Assembly: GCF_963920925.1 (NCBI RefSeq)
Contig: NZ_CAWUDI010000008.1
Coordinates: 1 to 64,000 of the forward strand
Length of the DNA: 64,000 nucleotides
Source of the DNA: Rivularia sp963920925
Lineage (GTDB): Bacteria > Cyanobacteriota > Cyanobacteriia > Cyanobacteriales > Nostocaceae
Direction of reading: 5' to 3'
The notes beneath the pieces were generated by a model. The model was not told the origin of the DNA and searched no databases. It saw only the letters and a program-made list of their open reading frames with translations. This document shows, piece after piece, positions 34,311-42,860 of the stretch. Numbering within the stretch: position 1 is the first letter of the stretch; each line of letters opens with the position of its first letter. Both the position numbers and the translations under genes were made by a program.

Positions 34311-35654
34311 TTATTCTCCCGTAATCGACAAACCTTTAACCCAAATTCGGGGACAAACTCCTCCTGGAGTTAATTCTCCTTCCTTCTCTACAAAAACAAT
34401 TGATTTAAGAAGTTCGAGAAAATCTCCAGCTATAGTTGCTGAATCAATACTGGTTTTTTCTCCTTTATTCATTAACCAACCGTCAAACGGTAAAGAGAAT
34501 GAACCTTGCAAAGACTGAACTCCAGCATGAAGCGCTTGCAAATCATCAACAAAAACAACATTTTCAGCAGTTTCTAAACTAAACTGTTGTTCTGGTGCTG
34601 CACTTGCAAAAACGTGATAAAAGTTAGGGCTGATGGTGACTTTCGCACCGATATTAGCATTACCCGTCGGTTGAGCATTCATTCGCTTCGCAGTACCCGC
34701 ACTATGAAGAAAGTTCTTCAAAACTCCATTTTCAATTAGCGATATCTGACGAGTAGGAGTACCTTCCCCATCAAATGTTTCTGCACCAATATTTGCTGAA
34801 TGCAGTGCATCATCGTATAGAGAAAGTAAGGGCGAAGCAATTTCTTTACCTATATCATTGGGAGTAGATAAACTCTGCTTGTCAAGAATACTTTGAGCGT
34901 TAAATAAATTGGAAAAAGCACCGAGCAAGCTTAAAAAAGCATCTGGTGAAAACACAACCATATATTTACCAGTCGGAATTTTTCGATAATTCAGGTGACT
35001 GATAGTTTTTTCGGCAGTTTCTTTAATGCAGCCATCAATATCTAAATCGTTGACACCATAACTAATTCTAAAAGCACCAGCACTACGAGGTTTTCTACCT
35101 TCTTCCTCAGTTTTAGTGTAGAGAAAAACTGATGCTAAAGAGTGCGATTCGGCTCTCATTGCACCATCGCTATTAAGATAAAATCTATCAACTTCTCTTT
35201 GCGACAAAGAATTGTAGGGTACTCCCTTAATCGCTTCATGAGCAGCGAGTACTTCTTTTTCTGCTGCTAACAGACTCTCTATCAAAGATGGAACCGGGGC
35301 TAAAGGGGCTTTTTCTGGAGATGTACCGTTATTTATTGCAGCCTTAGCTTCCGGGCTAAAATCGGGTACATTTTCTTTAACACCAAACGTACTTGCTTCA
35401 AATGCAGTTTTCAAAGCCAACTCTAACCCTTTGGGGTCTACATCTGTAGTACTAGTCACACCCATCGTATTATCTTGATTCCAGACTCGGACGGTGACAC
35501 CAGAAAGATTCGTTGCTTTGACTTGCTTTGGCTCACCTTGGTCAACTTGAACGCTAGTTGAATCTACTGATGAACCGTAAATGTCAAACTTTTTAATACC
35601 AAGTTTATCGGCACTTTCTTTAGCAGATGCTGCTATTTCCTGTATGTTAGTCAT
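34311..35654 (-). CDS. pmbA: TldE/PmbA metalloprotease-family subunit
   Basis: 447 residues of the TldD/PmbA (U62) family: the N-terminal domain (KESADKLGIKKFDIYGSSVD, VQVDQGEPKQVKATNLSGV) and a C-terminal domain with SPDAFLSLLGAFSNLFNAQS, FDGEGTPTRQISLIENGVLK and FLHSAGTAKRMNAQPTGNAN. It lacks the HExxxH site, as expected for TldE; it partners TldD, which carries the zinc. The TldD/TldE heterodimer trims peptides, for example in microcin B17 and CcdA processing in E. coli. The tldD gene lies just upstream on the same strand, separated by 255 bases of STRR. Confidence 0.92.
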   Translation of the reverse strand: MTNIQEIAASAKESADKLGIKKFDIYGSSVDSTSVQVDQGEPKQVKATNLSGVTVRVWNQDNTMGVTSTTDVDPKGLELALKTAFEASTFGVKENVPDFSPEAKAAINNGTSPEKAPLAPVPSLIESLLAAEKEVLAAHEAIKGVPYNSLSQREVDRFYLNSDGAMRAESHSLASVFLYTKTEEEGRKPRSAGAFRISYGVNDLDIDGCIKETAEKTISHLNYRKIPTGKYMVVFSPDAFLSLLGAFSNLFNAQSILDKQSLSTPNDIGKEIASPLLSLYDDALHSANIGAETFDGEGTPTRQISLIENGVLKNFLHSAGTAKRMNAQPTGNANIGAKVTISPNFYHVFASAAPEQQFSLETAENVVFVDDLQALHAGVQSLQGSFSLPFDGWLMNKGEKTSIDSATIAGDFLELLKSIVFVEKEGELTPGGVCPRIWVKGLSITGE

Positions 35655-35909
35655 AATTATTTCAGATAAAAGAATTTCAAATAGGGAATTGGGAATGGGG
35701 AATTGGGAATTGGTAATTGGTAATTGGTAATTGGGAATTGGGCATAGGGAATTAGGAATGGGGAGAAAGATGAAGAGATAACTTTCTCCTTATTACTCCA
35801 TCACCCCCATCATGATTCTCCCAACTCCTAACTCCTAACTACGTATCCCCAATCCATTAGCGCAGCGTGTCCGCAAGGACATAATCTAAAATCTAAAATC
35901 CAAAATCCC
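35655..35909. repeat. STRR cluster between tldD and pmbA
   Basis: Heptamers GGGAATT, GGTAATT and GGGCATA at about 35682-35762, then ACTCCTA and AAAATCT/AAAATCC units at 35818-35910. The array separates two genes that would otherwise be an operon. Confidence 0.85.
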
Positions 35910-37382
35910 TTAACGTCCGCCAACTGTAATCGAATCAACTTTGATGTGTGGCTGCCCTACGGTAGTATAAATGCTACCACTAACAGAGCCGCAGAAACCT
36001 GGAGCTAAAGACAAATCGCTCGAACACATGGAAATTTTATTCATGATTTCCTGAGCTTCGCCGATCAGAATAGCTCCTTTCAAAGGTTTGGTGATTTTGC
36101 CGTTTTCAATTAAATAGGCTTCTTCGACACCAAAGTTGAATTCGCCAGTGGCACCAACGCTACCACCACCCATTTTTTTACAGTAAATACCTTTATCAAT
36201 AGAGGCAAACAAATCCGAAGTAGAGTTTTCGCCAGTAGCAATATAAGTATTTCGCATCCGACTTGCCGCAGCGTAAGTAAAATTCTGTCGTCTTCCACTA
36301 CCTGTTCTGGGATGTCCGGTACGTATAGAACCAGTTCTATCTGCCAAGAAATTCTTAAGAATCCCTTTTTCAATTAATAAAGTTCTTTGGGCTGGCATAC
36401 CTTCATCATCCATATCAATGGTGCCAAAGGCATTATCAGTACGTCCTTCATCCCAAGCAGTTAAAGCTTCATGAGCAATCTTTTCGCCTTTCTTCTTAGC
36501 AAAAGGAGAAGTATTGCGTTCAATTTGAGTTGTTTCGAGTAAATGTCCGCAAGCTTCGTGAAAAATTACTCCACCGAAGTGATTCGCCATAATAATTGGA
36601 TAATTACCCGATTCGACATAATCGGCGTACAGCATTTTACCAGCAGATTCGCCAACTTGCGCTGCCGCTTGCTGGAAATCCCAAGTTTTGAGAAAATTGG
36701 GGTCGCTAGTGTTACCCGCACGTTCGGCGATAGAACTACGATGGGCACCATCAGCACACAACAAACTTAATGCTACCGATTGAGTTAAGCGGATATCGCG
36801 AGCAAAAGTGCCATCGCTTGCAGCCACTAAAACTTCTTGCCAATCGCGGAAATAGGAAGCACGACGAGATTGAATATGACTCCCTTTCTGATGCAGTTGA
36901 GTAGTACTATCAAGTAAAACTTCTCCCATTTCTCGCATGGAAGTACATAAAGGCAACCATGCATTTTTACCTCTCTTCGATGCGTAGTCTCTAAATAATT
37001 CCAGGTTAATTTCCGCGATAAAAGCATTTGGTGCTGGTAATTGTAACCCAACAATCGCCAAAGCTTTTTCCAAAGCAGCTTTTAAACCATTAAACGAAAT
37101 ATCGTTTGTGCTAACGTAGCAATCAGCTTTACCGCGAAACACCCGCACTCCAGCACCCGTAGAAAGACGAGGAGTAATGCTGGTAATAGTGTCTTCTTCT
37201 GCTAGGCAGCTAATATAATTTACCCGCTCTAAAAAGAATTCGATAAAGTCAGCACCCGCAGCGCGTCCCAAACCTAAGAGAGTAGATAAAGGTGCTGCCC
37301 AAGTTTCATCAAACTGCTCTTTTGTAGAAGAGTATTGCAGATTGGGAAGTTGATTAGAAAGAAGCAGAGTACTAGTTTGCAT
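35910..37382 (-). CDS. tldD: TldD zinc metalloprotease subunit
   Basis: 490 residues. The catalytic subunit of the TldD/TldE protease. HFGGVIFHEACGHLLETTQI (about 267-286) contains the HExxxH zinc motif; GVRVFRGKADCYVSTNDI, GTIDMDDEGMPAQRTLLIEK and SMCSSDLSLAPGFCGSVSGS (near the C-terminus, a zinc-ligand Cys region in this family) are also present. Gene order tldD then pmbA matches paired expression. The ATG is preceded by GGAGGAG-like bases (CCTCCACC on the plus strand at 37396-37403). Cytosolic. Confidence 0.94.
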   Translation of the reverse strand: MQTSTLLLSNQLPNLQYSSTKEQFDETWAAPLSTLLGLGRAAGADFIEFFLERVNYISCLAEEDTITSITPRLSTGAGVRVFRGKADCYVSTNDISFNGLKAALEKALAIVGLQLPAPNAFIAEINLELFRDYASKRGKNAWLPLCTSMREMGEVLLDSTTQLHQKGSHIQSRRASYFRDWQEVLVAASDGTFARDIRLTQSVALSLLCADGAHRSSIAERAGNTSDPNFLKTWDFQQAAAQVGESAGKMLYADYVESGNYPIIMANHFGGVIFHEACGHLLETTQIERNTSPFAKKKGEKIAHEALTAWDEGRTDNAFGTIDMDDEGMPAQRTLLIEKGILKNFLADRTGSIRTGHPRTGSGRRQNFTYAAASRMRNTYIATGENSTSDLFASIDKGIYCKKMGGGSVGATGEFNFGVEEAYLIENGKITKPLKGAILIGEAQEIMNKISMCSSDLSLAPGFCGSVSGSIYTTVGQPHIKVDSITVGGR

Positions 37383-37580
37383 GAGTTACCTTTTGGTGGA
37401 GGAGCATTATTTTAAGTTCGTTTTAGCAGTTATTATTATGGAAAGATACAACAAACTTTAACAAACCTTTAGGGGGCTGTGTATCATCTTAGCTAATATA
37501 CATTGCCTTGTTAGAGTTGGAACTAATAAAGATACAAAGAGGGAGCAAGAGAAAAATATACAGTTTGTTACCGGCATTGT

Positions 37581-37604
37581 AGAGACGTGATATATCATGT
37601 CTCT
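37581..37604. terminator. Palindromic hairpin downstream of the Uma2 gene
   Basis: AGAGACGTGATATATCATGTCTCT, a nearly perfect 24-base inverted repeat (reported here as two 12-base arms at 37581-37592 and 37593-37604), ends just before the Uma2 stop codon region at 37603. It belongs to the GAGACG family. Confidence 0.55.
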
Positions 37605-38442
37605 ATATTAATTCGTCTGGATTAACGCCCAATTCTCGCAGTTTTGCAGCCAATCGTTCGGCTCGTTGACGTTCTTGTTCGGCTCGTTGACGTTCTTGTT
37701 CTGCTCGTTGACTTTGTTGTTCTGCTCGTTGACGTTCTTGTTCTGCTCGTTGACTTTGTTGTTCGGCTCGTTGACTTTGTTGTTCAGCTAGAGTTAAAAG
37801 CCAATTATTCTCATTGTCATACCAGCGTAACCACAAGCGTTCGATTCCTTTATAAGTACCTTGCCAGAGTCCCAAACCGATTTCTAATCTTGGCATCCAA
37901 ATACGCGGTTCTTCTAAATTTAGCTCCGTATACGAATCAGCTTGAAGAACAAAGGCTCGTAAATTATCTGTATATCTGTCAAATACAATATAATAGGGAA
38001 CCCTAAGAATTTGTTCGTAAACCTGCCATTTAGTTGGTGGTTGGTTTTCTTCTACTATACGTAAGCTTTGACCCAAATCTTCTTTCTCTGTTCTTGGGGA
38101 AAGTAATTCAACTGCAACAAAAGGACTTATCCCTTCTTGCCAAATGACATAACTTAAGCGTAAATCTCTTTGCTGATAAAACCTAGAAGTCCCAACTACT
38201 GCAAACCAATCGGGACGCTTATACCAGCGAGGATTGAGCGTACTATAGTAAATATTTAAATCACTGGCAACAAAAATTTCATCAGCAGTATAAGTTGGCG
38301 GACGGAAAGTTTCCTCCAACAATTGCGGTTGATAAATATGAAATTCGTCTGGCAAACCAGGTTCCTCTGGGTCTTCACTAGGTAAATCATACATTGTAGG
38401 AAGACTTTCTTTTGGAGGAATCGGTGGGTCTGTTTGGTACAT
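37603..38442 (-). CDS. Uma2-family (DUF820) protein with C-terminal QRAEQ heptads
   Basis: 279 residues. The Uma2 fold (restriction-endonuclease-like) spans about 50-205: VASDLNIYYSTLNPRWYKRP, PDWFAVVGTSRFYQQRDLR, then PFVAVELLSPRTEKEDLG and VPYYIVFDRYTDNLRAF, with the PD...(D/E)xK-like acidic residues. The C-terminal tail (about 218-262) consists of seven heptads of QRAEQQS / QRAEQER type forming a coiled coil. The 21-bp DNA units are almost identical. Uma2 genes occur in dozens of copies in cyanobacteria; their role is unknown, with nuclease activity only inferred from the fold. Confidence 0.88.
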   Translation of the reverse strand: MYQTDPPIPPKESLPTMYDLPSEDPEEPGLPDEFHIYQPQLLEETFRPPTYTADEIFVASDLNIYYSTLNPRWYKRPDWFAVVGTSRFYQQRDLRLSYVIWQEGISPFVAVELLSPRTEKEDLGQSLRIVEENQPPTKWQVYEQILRVPYYIVFDRYTDNLRAFVLQADSYTELNLEEPRIWMPRLEIGLGLWQGTYKGIERLWLRWYDNENNWLLTLAEQQSQRAEQQSQRAEQERQRAEQQSQRAEQERQRAEQERQRAERLAAKLRELGVNPDELI

Positions 38443-38506
38443 ACGTGCTATTATAAATCAGTTATCAATTATCAATTACCCATTACCAATTACCCATTAC
38501 CAATTA

Positions 38507-39034
38507 CTATAAAAAACCATTATCTTGCAAATAATTAATCACTTTACTAACACTTTCTTCAATGGTTTCTTGATTGGTATTGCAAACAATTTCTGCGTTT
38601 AAAGGAGGTTCGTAAGGGTCGTCTATACCTGTAAAACCTTTGATGTCTCCCGCTCTTGCTTTCGCGTACAATCCTTTAACATCTCTTGCTTCACACACTT
38701 CTAACGGTGTATTAATATAGATTTCTACAAAATTATTAGTAATAGCTCGAACTTCTTCTCTGATTTCTCGATAAGGACTTATTGTAGCAACAATTGTCAC
38801 AACTCCATTGCGACTGAGTAAGTTAGCTACAAATCCGACTCGACGTATATTTGTATCGCGGTCTTTTTTACTAAAGCCCAATCCTTGAGATAGCCAAGTT
38901 CTAATTATATCTCCATCTAAAACTTCAACCGGACATTTTATAGCTCTGAGTTTTTCTTCAATCCCTTTGGCGATCGTGCTTTTACCCGCCCCACTAAGTC
39001 CTGTCAGCCAAAGCGTTACACCTTTATTATTCAT
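38507..39034 (-). CDS. cysC: Adenylylsulfate kinase (APS kinase)
   Basis: 175 residues. Phosphorylates adenosine 5'-phosphosulfate to PAPS for sulfate assimilation and sulfation. P-loop WLTGLSGAGKSTIAKGIEEK (9-28); VLDGDIIRTWLSQGLGFSKK (39-58) contains the conserved DGD and the APS-binding region; DRDTNIRRVGFVANLL, FVEIYINTPLEVCEARDVKG and YAKARAGDIKGFTGIDDPYE complete the family pattern. Full length, no fusion with ATP sulfurylase. It stands between STRR blocks and shares no obvious operon. Confidence 0.95.
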   Translation of the reverse strand: MNNKGVTLWLTGLSGAGKSTIAKGIEEKLRAIKCPVEVLDGDIIRTWLSQGLGFSKKDRDTNIRRVGFVANLLSRNGVVTIVATISPYREIREEVRAITNNFVEIYINTPLEVCEARDVKGLYAKARAGDIKGFTGIDDPYEPPLNAEIVCNTNQETIEESVSKVINYLQDNGFL

Positions 39035-39130
39035 AAATAATCAGTTATCAGTTGGTAATTGGTAATTGGTAATTGTTCACCTCTACCCCCTCTCCCCCTC
39101 TCCCCTTGTCCCCCTCTCCCTATCTCCCCA

Positions 39131-40606
39131 TCAACCGACTAGTTCGACCATTTCGCGGACGTTACCTTTGACTCCACCAACTGCTTGAGTAAAATCTCGA
39201 TCTTTGCGGACAATCATTTTTATGCCATTTTTGGGTGCCAAGATTATGTTGCCGGTACGATCTATTGTTTGATTTTGTATATATTCTAAGCGGTATTTTT
39301 GTAATAACATTGATAGTACAATTTTAATTTCCATCATTGCAAAACCCGCACCAATACAAATACGACTTCCAGCGCTGAAGGGGTTGTATTCAAACATTGT
39401 TGGCTCAAATGTTTCCCATCTTTGGGGATTGAATTTCTCCGGTTGTGGGTAAATTTCTCTTAGATGATGAGTGTGGTAGATGCTGACGAAAACCTCGGTT
39501 CCCTTGGGTAATTCATAACCTCCGAGTTCGGTTGTTTGGGAGGTGATGCGAGCATTCCAAGGTACTGGAGTTAATAAGCGCATACTTTCTTTAATTACTC
39601 TTTCTAATAAAGGTAATTTTTGTAATTGTTCTACCGTGGGGGCTTCTCCCTTTAATACGCTTTGCAGCTCATCAACTACGTCTTGCGCGATTTGGGGATG
39701 TTGAGATAAAAGAAATAGCGTCCAAGTGAGTGCATTTGCGCTGGTTTCATGTCCTGCTGCAAAGATAACTCCTGCGTGTCCTAAGAGTTCATCTTCGTCT
39801 AAGGTTAAACCTGTTTCAGCATCTCGCGCTTGAATTAGCATTGAAAGTACATCACCCTCATCTGTCTTTTTAGCTTGTTTAAGGCGAATTAGACCGCGCA
39901 TTTCGTCATCTAGTTGCCCGAATAAATTGAGTAAATGATGAAATGGAAGCCCCGGAATATCAAAAGGCAAAAGTGCGATCGCCAAGCTTCCATTCATTCT
40001 CAATGCTTCTTGTAAAATCTCACCACTTTTAGCTCCTTTTTCGCCAACGTCACTACCAAATAAGGTTTTAGTGGCTACTCGCAGGGTAAGAAGTCGCATA
40101 ACTTGAGCGATATCAACCGGCTTATCAATAGTTAATTGTTCGAGTACCGATTGCGTAATAGCAACCATATCCGAGCGGTAAGAATCAATACGCTGCTTGT
40201 GAAAAGCTGGCATCAAAAGTTGGCGATGCTGGCGGTGAGTTCCACTGTTGACTCCAAATAAACCAACACCAAAATGCTTTAACGGTTCAGTTCGTGGTGA
40301 ATCATTCCGGTTGCTGTAAATCTTCCCGGATAAAGGATATTTATAATAAATTTCGTGCTGGCTAGTGACTTTACGCACATTTTCCGCACCACAAGTAAAA
40401 ACTGTACCGGGACATTCCGCAAGGGGCGAGTATATATGAGTACCTCCGCCTGCCGTCATAGCAACCACGGAACCATAAGTTTCAAATAAAGGGCGCGTAA
40501 ATCCAATAGAATCCTTTGCAAAACGTAAAATTATTGGTAAACGTCCCAAAAATGTATTTGCAGACGGTCCGGGTACGTTTAATTTTGGTAGATAAGCGGT
40601 GGTCAT
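39131..40606 (-). CDS. Cytochrome P450, probably CYP110-like
   Basis: About 491 residues from the ATG at 40606 (MTTAYLPKLNVPGP). A longer frame begins at 40657, but its extra residues (SPCPPFSSSPIPPSPE) are translated repeat DNA. Heme-thiolate motif FSAGSRICIGAGFAMMEIK near the C-terminus with the axial Cys, I-helix GVIFAAGHETSANALTWTL, ExxR in RVIKESMRLL and the PERF-like QPEKFNPQRWE. The family pattern resembles CYP110 of filamentous cyanobacteria, linked to fatty acid or terpenoid oxidation. The bases in front of the ATG are a C-rich repeat (CCCCCCATCCCCCGAA) with no ribosome binding site. Soluble or peripheral; the ferredoxin at 43.8 kb could be an electron donor, but this is a guess. Confidence 0.88.
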   Translation of the reverse strand: MTTAYLPKLNVPGPSANTFLGRLPIILRFAKDSIGFTRPLFETYGSVVAMTAGGGTHIYSPLAECPGTVFTCGAENVRKVTSQHEIYYKYPLSGKIYSNRNDSPRTEPLKHFGVGLFGVNSGTHRQHRQLLMPAFHKQRIDSYRSDMVAITQSVLEQLTIDKPVDIAQVMRLLTLRVATKTLFGSDVGEKGAKSGEILQEALRMNGSLAIALLPFDIPGLPFHHLLNLFGQLDDEMRGLIRLKQAKKTDEGDVLSMLIQARDAETGLTLDEDELLGHAGVIFAAGHETSANALTWTLFLLSQHPQIAQDVVDELQSVLKGEAPTVEQLQKLPLLERVIKESMRLLTPVPWNARITSQTTELGGYELPKGTEVFVSIYHTHHLREIYPQPEKFNPQRWETFEPTMFEYNPFSAGSRICIGAGFAMMEIKIVLSMLLQKYRLEYIQNQTIDRTGNIILAPKNGIKMIVRKDRDFTQAVGGVKGNVREMVELVG

Positions 40607-40692
40607 TTCGGGGGATGGGGGGATGGGGGATGAGGAGAAAGGGGGACAAGGAGACAAGGAGAAATTATAACTGTTAACTCCTAACTCCTAAC
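40607..40692. repeat. C-rich/G-rich STRR upstream of the P450 gene
   Basis: On the plus strand GGGGGATGGGGGGATGGGGG, then GGGGGACAAGGAGACAAGG and ACTCCTA units, reaching the cytochrome c6 stop codon. It replaces the normal leader of the P450 gene. Confidence 0.8.
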
Positions 40693-40695
40693 AGT

Positions 40696-41043
40696 TCACT
40701 GTTTCGGCCAATTATTTTCGGCTTGGTTTAAAACGTAGGTGGATACGGCTTGTATTTCTGGTTCGGTTAAACGATCTTTGTAGGCTGACATATTGTTTTT
40801 ACCGTATGTCACAATATTAGAAATTGCTTCTAGAGAATCCATTTTATATTTTTTTAAAGCTTTCATTTTCAGGTTTTTACCGCGTCGAATTATATTACCT
40901 CCATTAATATGACAACCGGCGCAATTTGCTGAAAATATTTTTGCCCCGTTAGCTCCATCAACAGTATTTGCTGAAACTGGTTGTTGCAGGCAAATTATCA
41001 ATAATAAAATTGTAAATAACACAAATTTAATCAAAGCTTTCAT
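40696..41043 (-). CDS. petJ: Cytochrome c6 (PetJ-like)
   Basis: 115 residues: a signal peptide (KALIKFVLFTILLLIICLQQ, cleavage near VSA-N 25/26) and a class I c-type cytochrome of about 88 residues. Heme binding is CAGCH (about 41-45) with His as ligand. Features of c6: DGAKIFSANCAGCHINGGN-like start, LEAISNIVTYGKNNMSAYKD and EIQAVSTYVLNQAENNW. The Met-ligand loop reads NNMSAYKD rather than the usual NAMPAF, and the protein is Lys-rich, so it may be a c6-type paralogue rather than the main electron carrier from cytochrome b6f to photosystem I. Thylakoid lumen or periplasm. Divergent from the gene at 41308. Confidence 0.85.
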   Translation of the reverse strand: MKALIKFVLFTILLLIICLQQPVSANTVDGANGAKIFSANCAGCHINGGNIIRRGKNLKMKALKKYKMDSLEAISNIVTYGKNNMSAYKDRLTEPEIQAVSTYVLNQAENNWPKQ

Positions 41044-41307
41044 TTTGATAAATAAATATTTGAATTATGGACTATGGTTAACTTTACCATTTAATCAATC
41101 TTTACCAATTATCATTTATTTATATAAGCGAGCATATACTATTTACCTATTCTAAATTATCAAAAATATATCTTATGGAATAAATATTTTCTTTTCATCG
41201 CTATTTTCTATCTAAAGGATGTACCACTTTAATTAAATACTACGTCACTATATAGAGGTGACAATATGTCAATAAAATTTCTTAAATTATCTACATAGGT
41301 ATAGTAT

Positions 41308-42066
41308 ATGGCTGACAATATCAAAGATCAAATTAAAACAGACTTGCAACAAGTTAAAGAAACCGGACAGCAAAGAGTCGATAGAATTCGAGAAATTGTC
41401 AAACTTGCTGTAGGTGGAGTAGTTTCTGAATTTAAAGAAGGTTCGGTTGAACTTCGAGTACTTGTTAAAGATGCTGTTTCTGCTGTAGCTGAAAACTTGC
41501 AAGGAAAAGGTAGCGAAATTAAAGAAGAAATTACTGCATCTATTGAAGGTGCTGTGGAAGCTGTTGATAGTAAGCGACGAGAAGCTTTAAATAAAAGTCA
41601 GACGGAAGTTAAGCTATTACAAGCTCAAATCGATGACGAAGAAGATAAAATTCAGCAAGAAGTTGATGGTATTTTGACAGAAATTGAAGATACAAGTCAA
41701 GAAAAATCTACTGAAGCTCAAACTGCAATAAAATCTGCTGTTGAATCTATTAAAAACAGCGAAGAAGCTTCTTTATTAAAGAAACGTTATGCTCAGTTGC
41801 AAGCACAAATCGCTATTGTCAGAGCAAATTTAGCAGCACGTTACGGTGGTGATGGCGATAACGTACAAACTTTTTTGAACGACGCTAAAACCTGGTACGA
41901 AAAATCTCGTCCTCAAGGGGAAGAAATCGTTACTCAGGTTAAAGATAAGCATTCTGACGTGGAAGTAAAACTTGCTGAAGCAGGTAGTTCATTAGCCAAG
42001 AAAGAGAGTCAGCTAAAACAAAAATTAAGAGAGTTGCTTTTATCAACTGCTGACTGGTTGAAATAA
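41308..42066 (+). CDS. Conserved helical, LEA-like protein
   Basis: 252 residues, almost entirely helical and highly charged, without Cys, Pro-poor except near YEKSRPQGEE. Regular amphipathic heptads/11-mers (DLQQVKETGQQRVDRIREIV, KEEITASIEGAVEAVDSKRR, LLQAQIDDEEDKIQQEVDGI) resemble apolipoprotein- or LEA-like stress proteins. No signal peptide. It is conserved-looking for cyanobacteria, but I know no defined function; membrane or DNA association under stress is a guess. A strong terminator-like hairpin lies about 55 bases after the stop. Confidence 0.75.
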   Translation: MADNIKDQIKTDLQQVKETGQQRVDRIREIVKLAVGGVVSEFKEGSVELRVLVKDAVSAVAENLQGKGSEIKEEITASIEGAVEAVDSKRREALNKSQTEVKLLQAQIDDEEDKIQQEVDGILTEIEDTSQEKSTEAQTAIKSAVESIKNSEEASLLKKRYAQLQAQIAIVRANLAARYGGDGDNVQTFLNDAKTWYEKSRPQGEEIVTQVKDKHSDVEVKLAEAGSSLAKKESQLKQKLRELLLSTADWLK

Positions 42067-42124
42067 AAATAAATTAATAAATGACTAATAGATAGTTGTT
42101 GTTTAATTTAGTATGAATATTAAT

Positions 42125-42152
42125 GTAGAGACGTTGCAGTGCAACGTCTTTT
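42125..42152 (+). terminator. Rho-independent terminator after the LEA-like gene
   Basis: AGAGACGTTGCAGTGCAACGTCTTTTT: 9-10 base-pair GC-containing stem followed by a T-run. Same family as the other GAGACG palindromes (arms at about 42127-42136 and 42138-42147). Confidence 0.8.
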
Positions 42153-42187
42153 TAATGTTGAATAATTATTATAATGCTATTCAAATC

Positions 42188-42247
42188 CCTCTCCCCCTCC
42201 CCTCTCTCAAGCTTGGGAGAGGGGTGCCCGTAAGGGCGGGGTGAGGG
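42188..42247. repeat. Dispersed palindrome repeat, copy 3 (inverted)
   Basis: CCCCTCTCTCAAGCTTGGGA and GAGGGGTGCCCGTAAGGGCG, the reverse orientation of the elements at 1423 and 5514, with one mismatch in the central palindrome. Confidence 0.75.
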
Positions 42248-42397
42248 AAAGTAGCGTGAACGAAAAACGCGAAATTTCTATCAAAGTCAACACTTTAAGC
42301 AGAGCCTCTAAATCCTAGTTCCCAGGTTCAACCTGGGAACCAGGTCAAAGTCAATTAAAATGGACTAAATATAGTAATTATTAGTTACCAATTATAT

Positions 42398-42426
42398 AAA
42401 CCCGGTATCTTAAAGATACCGGGTTT
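42398..42426. terminator. Strong bidirectional hairpin
   Basis: AAACCCGGTATCTT-A-AAGATACCGGGTTT, a perfect 14-bp stem, followed by CTTG on the plus side and TTATATAATTG on the minus side. It lies upstream of the 3' end of the YqaE-like gene and could end transcripts from both directions. The rest of 42067-42567 holds a TTCCCAGGTTCAACCTGGGAA palindrome (about 42322-42342) and AAAATCT heptamers (42470-42502), no gene. Confidence 0.75.
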
Positions 42427-42567
42427 CTTGTCTGCTATTTATTATTTTGTATGTTTATTCTGTTTTCAAATCCAAAATCTAAAATCTAAAATCTAAAATC
42501 TAAAGGGTGGACATTACCCACCCCCCAATATCCTATATAAGATGTTTGCTCGTATAGAGCATTTTCT

Positions 42568-42744
42568 TTATAAAGTTCCACCTCGTTCCAATTCATTATG
42601 CTTGGTAATTGCCCATAATGCATGAATACTTCCGGGAAGCCATCCTAACAAAGTCAATCCAATATTAATAAATAAAGTGGGACCAACTCCATAAGTTAAG
42701 AAAATACCAACGGGAGGTACGAGTAAACCAAGTAAAAGTTTCAT
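42568..42744 (-). CDS. YqaE/Pmp3-family small membrane protein
   Basis: 58 residues from the ATG at 42744 (MKLLLGLLVPPVGIFLTYGV); the frame is open for 18 more codons upstream but without family similarity. Two membrane helices: LLGLLVPPVGIFLTYG and FINIGLTLLGWLPGSIHALW. The PPVGIFL and GWLPGxIHAxW motifs define the UPF0057/Pmp3 family, which affects membrane potential and salt tolerance in yeast and plants. GGTCAAAACAACT precedes the start (weak). Confidence 0.9.
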   Translation of the reverse strand: MKLLLGLLVPPVGIFLTYGVGPTLFINIGLTLLGWLPGSIHALWAITKHNELERGGTL

Positions 42745-42860
42745 AGTTGTTTTGACCTTTTTAATTACAGTTGATTGAAGCGATTTGAGGCAAACCAAAA
42801 TTTATGATTCTATCTTCTATCTAAAGATATATTTTGGCTTATTATTGGAAATTCTATTAA

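Noticed and set aside
33998..34518. Two plus-strand frames over the MITE and the pmbA 3' end
   Set aside because: They are translated MITE/hairpin repeats and antisense of pmbA.
37644..38006. Plus-strand open frame opposite the Uma2 tail (Val/Leu/Arg repeats)
   Set aside because: Shadow of the QRAEQ heptads.
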